64,000 bases of DNA from Nocardioides jishulii. Lineage in GTDB: Bacteria; Actinomycetota; Actinomycetes; Propionibacteriales; Nocardioidaceae. Shown in pieces: positions 1-7,431 of this stretch. The stretch is from contig NZ_CP040748.1 in assembly GCF_006007965.1 (NCBI RefSeq), forward strand, positions 1,798,001 through 1,862,000. Reading direction: 5' to 3'. The translations under genes were made by a program, and so were the position numbers. Every line of letters begins with the position of its first letter. Within the stretch, counting starts at the first letter, position 1. The notes under the pieces are model-generated. The model was not told the DNA's origin, did no database searches, and saw only the letters and a list, made by a program, of their open reading frames with translations.

Positions 1-351
1 GGCGACGAGGCCTCGCAGGACCAGGTCTACCGCCTGACCTACGACGGCCAGGTGGCCGACGAGCACGGCTACGCCGTCATGGGTGGCGCGGCCGACGTGG
101 TCGCTGCACACCTGAAGGACCACTACCGTCCGGACGCCTCCCTGGAGGAGACCGTCCGTCTGGCGGTGGCGGCGCTGGGACACTCCGAGTCGGACGACCG
201 CGTCATCGGGGTGGACGACCTCGAGGTCGCCGTCCTCGACCGGACCCGCGTCCAGGTGCGCAAGTTCCACCGCGTGCGCCCCGAGCGGCTCGCCCAGATG
301 TTGGGGACGACCAGTCCCGACGACGTCTCCGACGCGGTTCCGCTGGACTGA
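1..351 (+). CDS. prcA: Proteasome subunit alpha, C-terminal part
   Basis: The reading frame is open from the first base and encodes the last 116 residues; the start lies outside the window. The sequence resembles the C-terminal half of actinobacterial 20S proteasome alpha subunits, which form the outer rings of the core particle and gate entry of pupylated substrates. Visible are a strand region (VYRLTYDGQVADEHGYAVMG), then a helix with a conserved RLAVAAL core and the VAVLDRTR strand. It ends in an acidic tail. Position directly before pafA fits the actinobacterial Pup-proteasome locus. Family assignment is secure from sequence and context; nothing can be said about the N-terminal gating peptide. 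Confidence 0.9.
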   Translation, partial: GDEASQDQVYRLTYDGQVADEHGYAVMGGAADVVAAHLKDHYRPDASLEETVRLAVAALGHSESDDRVIGVDDLEVAVLDRTRVQVRKFHRVRPERLAQMLGTTSPDDVSDAVPLD

Positions 352-438
352 GGCCACTCTCGACCCTCCCGCGGCCGGGGAAAGCGAGGGGTCTCGCGGT
401 CCTGCCCAACGTGTGGTGCCTGCCCCTAGGGTGGACCC

Positions 439-1800
439 ATGGACCGCAGGATCATGGGCATCGAGAACGAGTACGGAGTCACGTGCACGTTCGAGGGCCA
501 GCGCCGTCTGAGTCCTGACGAGGTGGCTCGCTACCTCTTCCGCAAGGTCGTGGCCTGGGGACGCAGCAGCAACGTCTTCCTCGCCAACGGTGCCCGCCTC
601 TACCTCGACGTCGGGAGCCACCCGGAGTACGCCACACCCGAGTGCGACTCCGTGGAGGACCTCGTCGCCCACGACAAGGCGGGGGAGCGGATCCTCGAGG
701 AGCTGATGCTCGACGCCCAGGCCCGCCTGGAGGACGAGGGCATCAAGGGCGACATCTACCTGTTCAAGAACAACACCGACTCGGGCGGAAACTCCTACGG
801 CTGCCACGAGAACTACCTCATCGGCCGCCAGGGGGAGTTCTCGGCCGTGGCCGACGTGCTGATCCCCTTCCTGGTCTCTCGCCAGATCATCGTCGGTGCC
901 GGCAAGGTCGTGCAGACGCCGCGTGGCGCCACGTACGCGGTCTCCCAGCGTGCCGAGCACATCTGGGAGGGCGTGTCGAGCGCGACGACCCGCAGTCGTC
1001 CGATCATCAACACCCGCGACGAGCCGCACGCGGACGCCGAGCGCTACCGGCGCCTGCACGTCATCGTCGGCGACTCCAACATGAGCGAGACCACCACGAT
1101 GCTCAAGGTCGCGAGCTGCGAGCTGGTGCTGCGGATGATCGAGGACGGGGTGGTCATGCGCGACCTCACCCTCGAGAACCCCATCCGGGCGATCCGCGAG
1201 ATGTCGTACGACATGACCGGGCGCCGCACCGTGCGGCTGGCCAACGGACGCGAGGCGAGCGCCGTCGACATCCAGGCCGAGTACCTCGGCCGGGCGCTGG
1301 ACTACGTGGACCGCCGTGGGGTGCGGACGCCGACGATCGACCGCGTGCTGGACCTGTGGGAGCGCGCCCTCAAGGCCATCGACTCCGACGACCTCAGCAT
1401 GGTGGAGCGCGAGATCGACTGGGTGATCAAGTACCGCCTGATCGAGCGCTACCGCGCCGCTCACGACCTCCCGCTGGGCCACCCCCGCATCGCCCAGCTC
1501 GACCTGGCCTACCACGACATCCGTCGTGACCGAGGGCTCTTCCACCTGCTCCAGCAGCGCGGGGCCGTCGCCCGCGTCACCGACGACGCGACCGTCGAGG
1601 CCGCCATGAACGTCCCGCCCCAGACGACACGCGCGAAGCTGCGCGGCGACTTCATCCGACGGGCCCAGGAGCAGCACCGCGACTTCACCGTCGACTGGGT
1701 CCACCTCAAGCTCAACGACCAGGCGCAGCGAACCGTCCTGTGCAAGGACCCCTTCCGCGCGGAGGACGAGCGCGTCGAGCGTCTCATCGCCGGTATGTGA
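439..1800 (+). CDS. pafA: Pup--protein ligase PafA
   Basis: Encodes 453 residues, the usual PafA length. PafA joins the C-terminal glutamate of the prokaryotic ubiquitin-like protein Pup to substrate lysines using ATP, marking them for the proteasome. The N-terminal GIENEYGV segment carries the glutamates that bind magnesium-ATP in this glutamine-synthetase-like family. Asp57 (in [16 protein letters not shown]) matches the catalytic aspartate known from mycobacterial PafA. The downstream [17 protein letters not shown] segment is typical of the family. The ATG at 439 gives the [13 protein letters not shown] start conserved in PafA. A Dop paralogue would have an insert after this N-terminal region, and none is seen. 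It lies between prcA and the FKBP and pafBC genes. Confidence 0.96.
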   Translation: MDRRIMGIENEYGVTCTFEGQRRLSPDEVARYLFRKVVAWGRSSNVFLANGARLYLDVGSHPEYATPECDSVEDLVAHDKAGERILEELMLDAQARLEDEGIKGDIYLFKNNTDSGGNSYGCHENYLIGRQGEFSAVADVLIPFLVSRQIIVGAGKVVQTPRGATYAVSQRAEHIWEGVSSATTRSRPIINTRDEPHADAERYRRLHVIVGDSNMSETTTMLKVASCELVLRMIEDGVVMRDLTLENPIRAIREMSYDMTGRRTVRLANGREASAVDIQAEYLGRALDYVDRRGVRTPTIDRVLDLWERALKAIDSDDLSMVEREIDWVIKYRLIERYRAAHDLPLGHPRIAQLDLAYHDIRRDRGLFHLLQQRGAVARVTDDATVEAAMNVPPQTTRAKLRGDFIRRAQEQHRDFTVDWVHLKLNDQAQRTVLCKDPFRAEDERVERLIAGM

Positions 1801-1896
1801 ACTTCCTTGCCGGTATCTGAAGCGCGTTCACAATCAACTCTCAGGTCGGCGGGCTAGTGTGTCCACGGTTTGTGAACCCATCGAAAGGCAACACCT

Positions 1897-2961
1897 GTGT
1901 CTCCTCGCCGTACCCTGACCGCTGCTGTGCTGAGTCTCAGCCTCCTCACCTTCGCTGCCTGTGGTGACGACGAGGCCGCTTCGGGCCAGGGCCTTGATGC
2001 CGTCGCCATCGAGGCGGAGCCCGGCAAGGCGCCCGAGGTCGACTTCGAGAAGAAGCTCGACCCCGACAAGATCGAGACCAAGGTCCTCGTCGAAGGTGAC
2101 GGCGAGGAGACCAAGATCGGCGACATGGTCACCGCCTACATCTGGATCGGCAACGGCTTCGACAAGAAGGAAGTCCTCAACACCTACGAGGCGGGCGAGC
2201 CCGAGCAGCTCGAGCTCGTCGAGGAGCTCCTCCCGGGCCTGCAGAAGGGTCTGGTCGGCCAGAAGGTCGGCTCCGTCGTGGCCGTCGCAGCCCCGGCCAA
2301 GGACGCCTTCGGCGAAGGCGGTCGCCCCGACATGGGCATCGGAGACGGCGACAGCGTCCTCTTCGTGACCGAGATCGTCTCCAAGCTCTCCGAGAAGGAG
2401 GCCGAGAAGGCGAAGGCGGAGCAGGAGAAGGCCGCCAAGGAGGCCGAGAAGGCTCAGAAGCAGGCCGAGAAGAAGGCTGCCGCCACCCAGAAGAAGGTCG
2501 ATGCCGCCAAGAAGAAGGCCCCCAAGGAGGCGACCGGCAAGAAGGTCAAGCCCGCCGCGTGGGCCCCGAAGGTGACCTACAAGAAGGGCCAGGTCCCGGT
2601 CTTCGACTTCTCCGGCACCCCGAAGCCGACCGGCAAGCTCCAGGTCACGCAGCTCATCAAGGGCAACGGCCCCAAGGTGAAGGCCGGCCAGACGCTCATC
2701 GTCCACTACGTGGGCCAGGTGTACGGCGCCAAGGAGCCCTTCGACTCCTCCTACAGCCGCAACGACGTCGCCACGTTCCCGATCGGCGTCGGCCAGGTCG
2801 TCCAGGGCTGGGACCAGTCCCTGGTGGGCCAGAAGGTCGGCAGCCGCGTCATCGTCCAGATCCCGCCGGAGCTGGGCTACGGCGAGCAGGGCAACGCCGA
2901 TGCCGGCATCAAGGGCGACGACACCATCGTCTTCGCCGTCGACATCCTCGGCGCCGTCTGA
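1897..2961 (+). CDS. Two-domain FKBP-type peptidyl-prolyl isomerase, lipoprotein
   Basis: Encodes 354 residues from a GTG start. A signal peptide ends in the lipobox LTFAAC, with Cys22 as the lipid-modified residue, so the protein is probably anchored outside the membrane. Residues about 45-150 form a degenerate FKBP domain (LLPGLQKGLVGQKVGSVVAV). A Lys/Ala/Glu-rich stretch of about 60 residues follows and is predicted to be a coiled coil or extended linker. A second, better conserved FKBP domain ends the protein (VHYVGQVYG, FDSSYSR, VVQGWDQSLVGQKVGSRV, IPPELGYGEQG). FKBPs catalyse cis-trans isomerisation at proline and assist folding of exported proteins. The tat genes lie just downstream, so an extracytoplasmic chaperone role is reasonable, but this is inference. 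Confidence 0.88.
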   Translation: MSPRRTLTAAVLSLSLLTFAACGDDEAASGQGLDAVAIEAEPGKAPEVDFEKKLDPDKIETKVLVEGDGEETKIGDMVTAYIWIGNGFDKKEVLNTYEAGEPEQLELVEELLPGLQKGLVGQKVGSVVAVAAPAKDAFGEGGRPDMGIGDGDSVLFVTEIVSKLSEKEAEKAKAEQEKAAKEAEKAQKQAEKKAAATQKKVDAAKKKAPKEATGKKVKPAAWAPKVTYKKGQVPVFDFSGTPKPTGKLQVTQLIKGNGPKVKAGQTLIVHYVGQVYGAKEPFDSSYSRNDVATFPIGVGQVVQGWDQSLVGQKVGSRVIVQIPPELGYGEQGNADAGIKGDDTIVFAVDILGAV

Positions 2962-2982
2962 GTCAGCTGACGAGCCAGAGCC

Positions 2983-3987
2983 GTGTCCGCCCGACGTAGT
3001 GAGCGTCTGCTCAACCTGCTGATCATGCTGCTGGTGCAGCGTCGCTACGTGCCCAAGGAGCGCATCCGCGAGCTCCTCTATCCGGACCAGTCGGTCGACG
3101 CCTTCGACCGGATGTTCGACCGGGACAAGGAGGAGCTGCGGGCGCTGGGCGTGCCGATCGAGGTCGGGTCCCTGTCGGCCTTCCACGAGGACGAGCTGGG
3201 CTACCGGATCCGTCCCGACGACCTGGCCCTGCCGGAGATCAGCCTGACGGCCGAGGAGGCCTCGGTGCTGACTCTGGCGGGCAAGGTGTGGCACCACGCC
3301 AACCTGGCGGACACGACCGCGGCAGCCCTGCGCAAGCTCATGCCGGCGCTGCCGTCGGAGGAGGCGGAGCCGCCGCCTCTGGCGCGCCCGGTGATCGAGG
3401 CGGAGGAGCCGAGCTTCGACGACTTCTGGGACGCCATCCAGGACCGTCGTACGGTCTCGTTCGACTACCGCAAGACTGGCGTCGCCGAGGCGTCCCCGCG
3501 CCGCGTGGAGCCGTGGGGGCTCTTCCGCCAGTCCGGACGGTGGTACGTGGTGGGGCGCGACACCGAGGTCGACGAGGAGCGGGTCTTCCGCCTCTCTCGC
3601 GTGGTGGGCCGCTGCCGGGTCGGCAAGACCGTCGACGCCTACCGCGTCCCGGCCGACCTCGACCTGCGCGAGGTGGCCGACCGCTTCCGACCCCATGACG
3701 AGGCCACCGAGGCACGCGTGCTGCTACGCCCCGGCAGCGGCCACGGACTGCGCCGCCAGGGGAAGGTCGTCGCCGCGGGCGTGATCGGCCCCGACGGAAG
3801 CGACGCCTGGGAGCGGCTGCTGGTGCGAGGCAGCGTACGAGCGCTCGCCGACGAGGTGCTGATGGTCGGGCCACGCGCCTACGTCGAGTCGCCGGAGGCG
3901 CTGCGCGACGACGTACGAGGCCGCCTCGCCGCGCTGGTGAACGATGTCGCGAACGACGGTGTCACGAACGACGGGGGAAAGCGTTGA
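2983..3987 (+). CDS. pafB: WYL-domain transcriptional regulator PafB
   Basis: Encodes 334 residues from a GTG start. The N-terminus is a winged helix-turn-helix (RLLNLLIMLLVQRRYVPKER), followed by a WYL domain with the WGLFRQSGRWYVVGRD segment and a C-terminal WCX-type extension. In mycobacteria PafB and PafC form a complex that activates the RecA-independent DNA damage response. The stop codon overlaps the TTG start of pafC by 4 bases, so the two are translationally coupled. Assignment rests on domain layout plus the pafA-pafB-pafC order. The divergent WYL motif is normal for this family. Confidence 0.92.
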   Translation: MSARRSERLLNLLIMLLVQRRYVPKERIRELLYPDQSVDAFDRMFDRDKEELRALGVPIEVGSLSAFHEDELGYRIRPDDLALPEISLTAEEASVLTLAGKVWHHANLADTTAAALRKLMPALPSEEAEPPPLARPVIEAEEPSFDDFWDAIQDRRTVSFDYRKTGVAEASPRRVEPWGLFRQSGRWYVVGRDTEVDEERVFRLSRVVGRCRVGKTVDAYRVPADLDLREVADRFRPHDEATEARVLLRPGSGHGLRRQGKVVAAGVIGPDGSDAWERLLVRGSVRALADEVLMVGPRAYVESPEALRDDVRGRLAALVNDVANDGVTNDGGKR

Positions 3988-4961
3988 GCAGGGCGGGCAC
4001 GGGGGCACGGGACCAGGTCGCACGTCTGCTGACGCTCGTCCCTCTGCTGCACAGCCGTAACGGGCTCAACCTCGGCGAGGCCGCCCACCTGCTCGGCACC
4101 ACCCCCGAGCAGGTGCGCAAGGACCTCAAGGTGCTGTGGATGTGCGGTCTCCCCGGTGGTCTGACCGACGACCTCATCGACGTCGACATGGAGGCGTTCG
4201 AGGAGGAAGGTCTCCAGGGCGTCATCCACGTCTCCAACGCCGACTACCTCTCCCGACCCGTCCGGCTCTCCGCCACCGAGGCGACCGCGCTGGTGGTGGC
4301 CCTGCGGGCGGTGCGCGACTCCTCGCCCGAGGAGACGCGAGCCATCGTCGACACCCTGATCGCCAAGCTGGAGGTGGCAGCTTCCTCCGAACGGTCCCAG
4401 GTCGCGGTGGCCCCCACGGAGTCGGAGGCGTCACCGATCCGCGCCACCCTCGAGCATGCCCTCGAGGTCGGCTCGCAAGTCCGCCTAACCTACTGGGTGC
4501 CCTCGCGTGACGAGGTGGGGGAGCGGGTCGTCGACCCCCTGCGCCTGGCAGCGGTGAACGGGGTCGACTACCTCGAGGCGTGGTGCCACCGCGCCGAGGA
4601 CACCCGGGTCTTCCGGATCGACCGCATGGAGGAGGTCGAGCTCCTCCATGCTCCTGCGGGCGCCCACCCGAACGCCTCGAGCGAACCCCTCTCGGTCGCC
4701 CTCTTCACCTCGGCGCCAGAGGCGACCACCGTCACCCTGCGTCTCGCGCACGAGGCGCGGTGGGTCCCGGAGTACTACCCTGTGGAGGACGTTCGCCACC
4801 TGGGCGACGGCGTCCTGGACGTCGACCTCAAGGTGGTCGACGTAGGGTGGTTGCAACAGCTGGTCCTGCGCCTCGCGCCTCACGCGCGGGTGGTGGGTCC
4901 GGCAGACGTGGCAGCGACCGTCCACCGTACGGCAGTGGACACCTTGACCCTCTACACCTGA
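3984..4961 (+). CDS. pafC: WYL-domain transcriptional regulator PafC
   Basis: Encodes 325 residues and partners PafB in DNA-damage regulation. It begins at a TTG codon that overlaps the pafB stop (TTGA). The N-terminal helix-turn-helix is visible in RLLTLVPLLHSRNGLNLGEA, with a recognition-helix region around GTTPEQVRKDLKVL. The WYL-like domain carries NGVDYLEAWCHRAEDTRVFR, so the canonical Trp-Tyr-Leu is changed. The GLTDDLIDVDMEAFEEEG segment is characteristic of PafC proteins. The gene is followed 48 bases later by tatA, preserving the mycobacterial order. Confidence 0.92.
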   Translation: MSRAGTGARDQVARLLTLVPLLHSRNGLNLGEAAHLLGTTPEQVRKDLKVLWMCGLPGGLTDDLIDVDMEAFEEEGLQGVIHVSNADYLSRPVRLSATEATALVVALRAVRDSSPEETRAIVDTLIAKLEVAASSERSQVAVAPTESEASPIRATLEHALEVGSQVRLTYWVPSRDEVGERVVDPLRLAAVNGVDYLEAWCHRAEDTRVFRIDRMEEVELLHAPAGAHPNASSEPLSVALFTSAPEATTVTLRLAHEARWVPEYYPVEDVRHLGDGVLDVDLKVVDVGWLQQLVLRLAPHARVVGPADVAATVHRTAVDTLTLYT

Positions 4962-5009
4962 CCCGGAGCGTACGATCAGCGACGACGTTCCCCAGACCCA
5001 AGGACTGAC

Positions 5010-5258
5010 ATGAGCCTCCACCTGGTTCCCGCCGTGATGGGCCTCGGCCCCACTGAGCTGATCATCATCGCCCTGGTGATCGTGCTGCTCTTCGGCGCGT
5101 CCAAGCTGCCCGAGCTCGCTCGTGGCAGCGGTCGTGCGCTGCGCATCTTCAAGGCCGAGACCAAGGGACTGAAGGACAGCGACGAGAAGATCTCGGCCGA
5201 GCAGGTCGACGACGACGTCATCGACGTGGACTCCCCGCGCCGCGACGACAACGCCTGA
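5010..5258 (+). CDS. tatA: Sec-independent translocase subunit TatA
   Basis: Encodes 82 residues. One N-terminal transmembrane helix (about residues 14-33, ELIIIALVIVLLFG) is followed by a short hinge, FGASKLPELARG, an amphipathic helix and an acidic tail. This is the typical TatA plan. TatA oligomers form the pore-like element of the twin-arginine system that exports folded proteins. An AAGGA ribosome-binding site precedes the ATG. tatC follows 7 bases later, so the two are co-transcribed. TatB has a similar layout, but the FGASKLPEL hinge and the actinobacterial tatA-tatC pairing favour TatA. Confidence 0.94.
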   Translation: MSLHLVPAVMGLGPTELIIIALVIVLLFGASKLPELARGSGRALRIFKAETKGLKDSDEKISAEQVDDDVIDVDSPRRDDNA

Positions 5259-5265
5259 CGCGGCG

Positions 5266-6102
5266 GTGCTGCGAGGATTTCTGGGCCTGCTGAGCAGCAA
5301 GCCCCAGCAGCCCGTCGGTCCTGACGGGCGGATGCCGCTCGGCGACCACCTGCGCGAGCTGCGGGCACGCCTCCTGAGGGCCGTGCTGGTCTTCATCGCG
5401 GTCTTCATCGGGTCGTTGTTCTTCTACGAAGAGCTGCTCGCCCTGGTGATGAGGCCCTACAACGATGCCCGCGAGGTGCTCGGGCAGTCCGTGGAGACGA
5501 AGGCCTACGTGAAGGGCGCCACCGGCCCGCTGCTGCTCCAGCTCAAGCTCTGCGCCGTCGCGGCCATCGTGCTGACCAGTCCCTACTGGCTCTACCAGAT
5601 CTGGGCGTTCGTCGTTCCCGGCCTCCACCGCCACGAGAAGAAGTGGTCGCGCATCTTCGCCGCCGTGGCCGGCCCCCTCTTCCTGGCCGGCGTGGCGATG
5701 GGCTACTACGTGCTTCCCAAGGGCCTCGAGGTCCTGATCGGGTTCACGCCCGCCGCCATGGAGAACCTCGTCGAGTTCGGCGAGTACTTCTCCTTCTTCA
5801 CCCGCATGCTGCTCGTCTTCGGCGTCGCCTTCGAGATCCCGCTCTTCGTGGTCATGCTGAGCCTGGCCGGGGTCGTCAGCGGCAAGACCCTCGGCAAGTA
5901 CCGCCCGTGGATCATCGTCGGCACCTTCATCTTCGCCGCGGTCGCGACGCCGTCGACGGACCCGTTCTCGATGCTGATGCTCGCCCTGCCGATGCTCGTG
6001 CTCTTCCTCGCGGCCGAGATCCTCGCCCGCCTCATCGACCGGTTCCGTGGCCGCAAGAGGGCCGCCACCGAGTGGGCCGACGACGAGCTCTCGCCGCTGT
6101 GA
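5266..6102 (+). CDS. tatC: Sec-independent translocase subunit TatC
   Basis: Encodes 278 residues with about six hydrophobic segments. The N-terminal cytoplasmic MPLGDHLRELRARLLRAV segment is the conserved TatC signature that binds the twin-arginine signal. A further conserved part is seen at YQIWAFVVPGL and around the FEIPLFVVML segment. TatC is the polytopic receptor of the Tat pathway. The GTG start lies 7 bases after the tatA stop. The C-terminus is basic and acidic (RGRKRAATEWADDE). Its stop overlaps the next gene by 4 bases. Confidence 0.95.
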   Translation: MLRGFLGLLSSKPQQPVGPDGRMPLGDHLRELRARLLRAVLVFIAVFIGSLFFYEELLALVMRPYNDAREVLGQSVETKAYVKGATGPLLLQLKLCAVAAIVLTSPYWLYQIWAFVVPGLHRHEKKWSRIFAAVAGPLFLAGVAMGYYVLPKGLEVLIGFTPAAMENLVEFGEYFSFFTRMLLVFGVAFEIPLFVVMLSLAGVVSGKTLGKYRPWIIVGTFIFAAVATPSTDPFSMLMLALPMLVLFLAAEILARLIDRFRGRKRAATEWADDELSPL

Positions 6103-6539
6103 CCTCAGCCCTCCTCCACCTCGTCGAGTCGGACCCCTTCGACCTGCCCGAGTGGCTGGGGGAGAGCGAGGTCGTCTGGCGTCCGGACCGCGGGCTGCGT
6201 ACGGGACACCTCGTCCCCGGCCACCTCTCCTCCACCGGCACCCACGCGGACGCCGCTCTCCCGTGCGACCTGCTGGCCGTCGACGAGGCCTACCCGGTGC
6301 CCGTCACCACCCCGGACCTCCGGGTGCGGGCGCACCAGGTGTGGAAGTACGGACAGGTCCTGCTGACCACGCACGACGACAGGCTCACGCTGGCGGTCCC
6401 GGGCACCGAGTTCAGCGCCGACCTCGCACTGGAGTGCCTGGACCGGTTCGCCCTCGCGGTCGGCGCATCGCCGGAGCGCTACTCAGCGCTGCTGCGGATC
6501 GGGCAGCGTCCACGGCGGAGCGGCCGCGTCTCGGGCTAG
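6099..6539 (+). CDS. Conserved hypothetical protein in the tat-helY block
   Basis: Encodes 146 residues from a GTG that overlaps the tatC stop by 4 bases, so it is probably translated with it. No recognised domain was identified. The protein is rich in charged residues and small strands, has no signal peptide or membrane segment, and shows no obvious metal-binding motif. Its codon use matches its neighbours. Conserved synteny between tatC and the lipid kinase makes it a real gene. Function is unknown. Confidence 0.7.
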   Translation: MTSALLHLVESDPFDLPEWLGESEVVWRPDRGLRTGHLVPGHLSSTGTHADAALPCDLLAVDEAYPVPVTTPDLRVRAHQVWKYGQVLLTTHDDRLTLAVPGTEFSADLALECLDRFALAVGASPERYSALLRIGQRPRRSGRVSG

Positions 6540-6549
6540 TCTCCGTCGC

Positions 6550-7431
6550 GTGAGAGTCCCCACCCGCGAGGTTGCGCTGATCGCGAACCCGTCATCCGGC
6601 CGCGGACGCGGCAGCCGCGTACGGGCTCGGGTCTCGGCGCGACTCACCGCTGGTGGCCTCCGGGTGCGCGACCTCTGGCCCCGCGACTCCGAGCACTTCG
6701 TCGACCTCTGCCGGGGAGCGGTGCGCGACGGCGTCGACGGGTTGGTGGTCTGCGGCGGTGACGGTGCCTTCCACCTGGCCCTCCAGGCAGTCGCCGGCAC
6801 CGCGACGCCGATCGGCCTGGTGCCGGCCGGGACGGGCAACGACGTCGCGCGTTACTTCGGCGTGCCGCGCCACGATCCGGAAGCCGCCGCCGACCTCGTC
6901 GTCGCCGGTCGCACGCAGCAGGTCGACGCGGCGCGCTCCGGGGACCGCTGGTTCATGACGGTCCTGGCCGCCGGGTTCGACGCCGTGGTCAACGAGCGCG
7001 CCAACCGGATGACCTTCCCCCGGGGCCAGATGCGTTACAACATCGCCACCGTGGCGGAGCTGCGGACGTTCCAGCCCCTGGCCTACACCTTGGACCTGGA
7101 CGGCCGCTCGCTCGAGCTGGACGCCATGCTCGTCGCCGTCGGCAACGGGCCGTCCTTCGGGGGCGGCCTGCGCATCTGTGAGGGCGCCGACCTCCACGAC
7201 GGCCTCCTCGACGTCGTCATCATCCGCCCCGTCTCCCGGCGCGAGCTCGTGCGGACCTACCCGAAGCTGCTCACGGGCACCCACGTCACCCACCCGCAGT
7301 ACGAGCACCACCGCGTACGCCGGGTGACGGTCGCCGCCCCCGGAGTGGTGGGTTATGCCGACGGGGAGAGACTGGGTCCACTGCCGTTGACCGTCGAGAG
7401 CGTCCCCGACGCTGTGAAGGTGTTCTCATGA
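6550..7431 (+). CDS. dagK: Diacylglycerol/lipid kinase family protein
   Basis: Encodes 293 residues from a GTG start. The DAGK catalytic domain is plain: ANPSSGRGRG near the start, the VVCGGDGAFHLAL nucleotide-binding motif, and PAGTGNDVARYFG further on. The C-terminal half has the family's beta-sandwich with GNGPSFGGGLRICEGADLHDG. Such enzymes phosphorylate diacylglycerol, returning it to phospholipid synthesis, or related lipids. It is cytoplasmic or membrane-associated. Its stop codon overlaps the ATG of the helicase by 4 bases. The exact lipid substrate cannot be read from sequence, so the symbol is by family. Confidence 0.9.
   Translation: MRVPTREVALIANPSSGRGRGSRVRARVSARLTAGGLRVRDLWPRDSEHFVDLCRGAVRDGVDGLVVCGGDGAFHLALQAVAGTATPIGLVPAGTGNDVARYFGVPRHDPEAAADLVVAGRTQQVDAARSGDRWFMTVLAAGFDAVVNERANRMTFPRGQMRYNIATVAELRTFQPLAYTLDLDGRSLELDAMLVAVGNGPSFGGGLRICEGADLHDGLLDVVIIRPVSRRELVRTYPKLLTGTHVTHPQYEHHRVRRVTVAAPGVVGYADGERLGPLPLTVESVPDAVKVFS

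Noticed and set aside
1834..3696. Long open frame on the minus strand opposite the FKBP and pafB genes
   Set aside because: It is antisense to two clear family members. Leu/Val/Asp-rich translation is the shadow expected in high-GC DNA.
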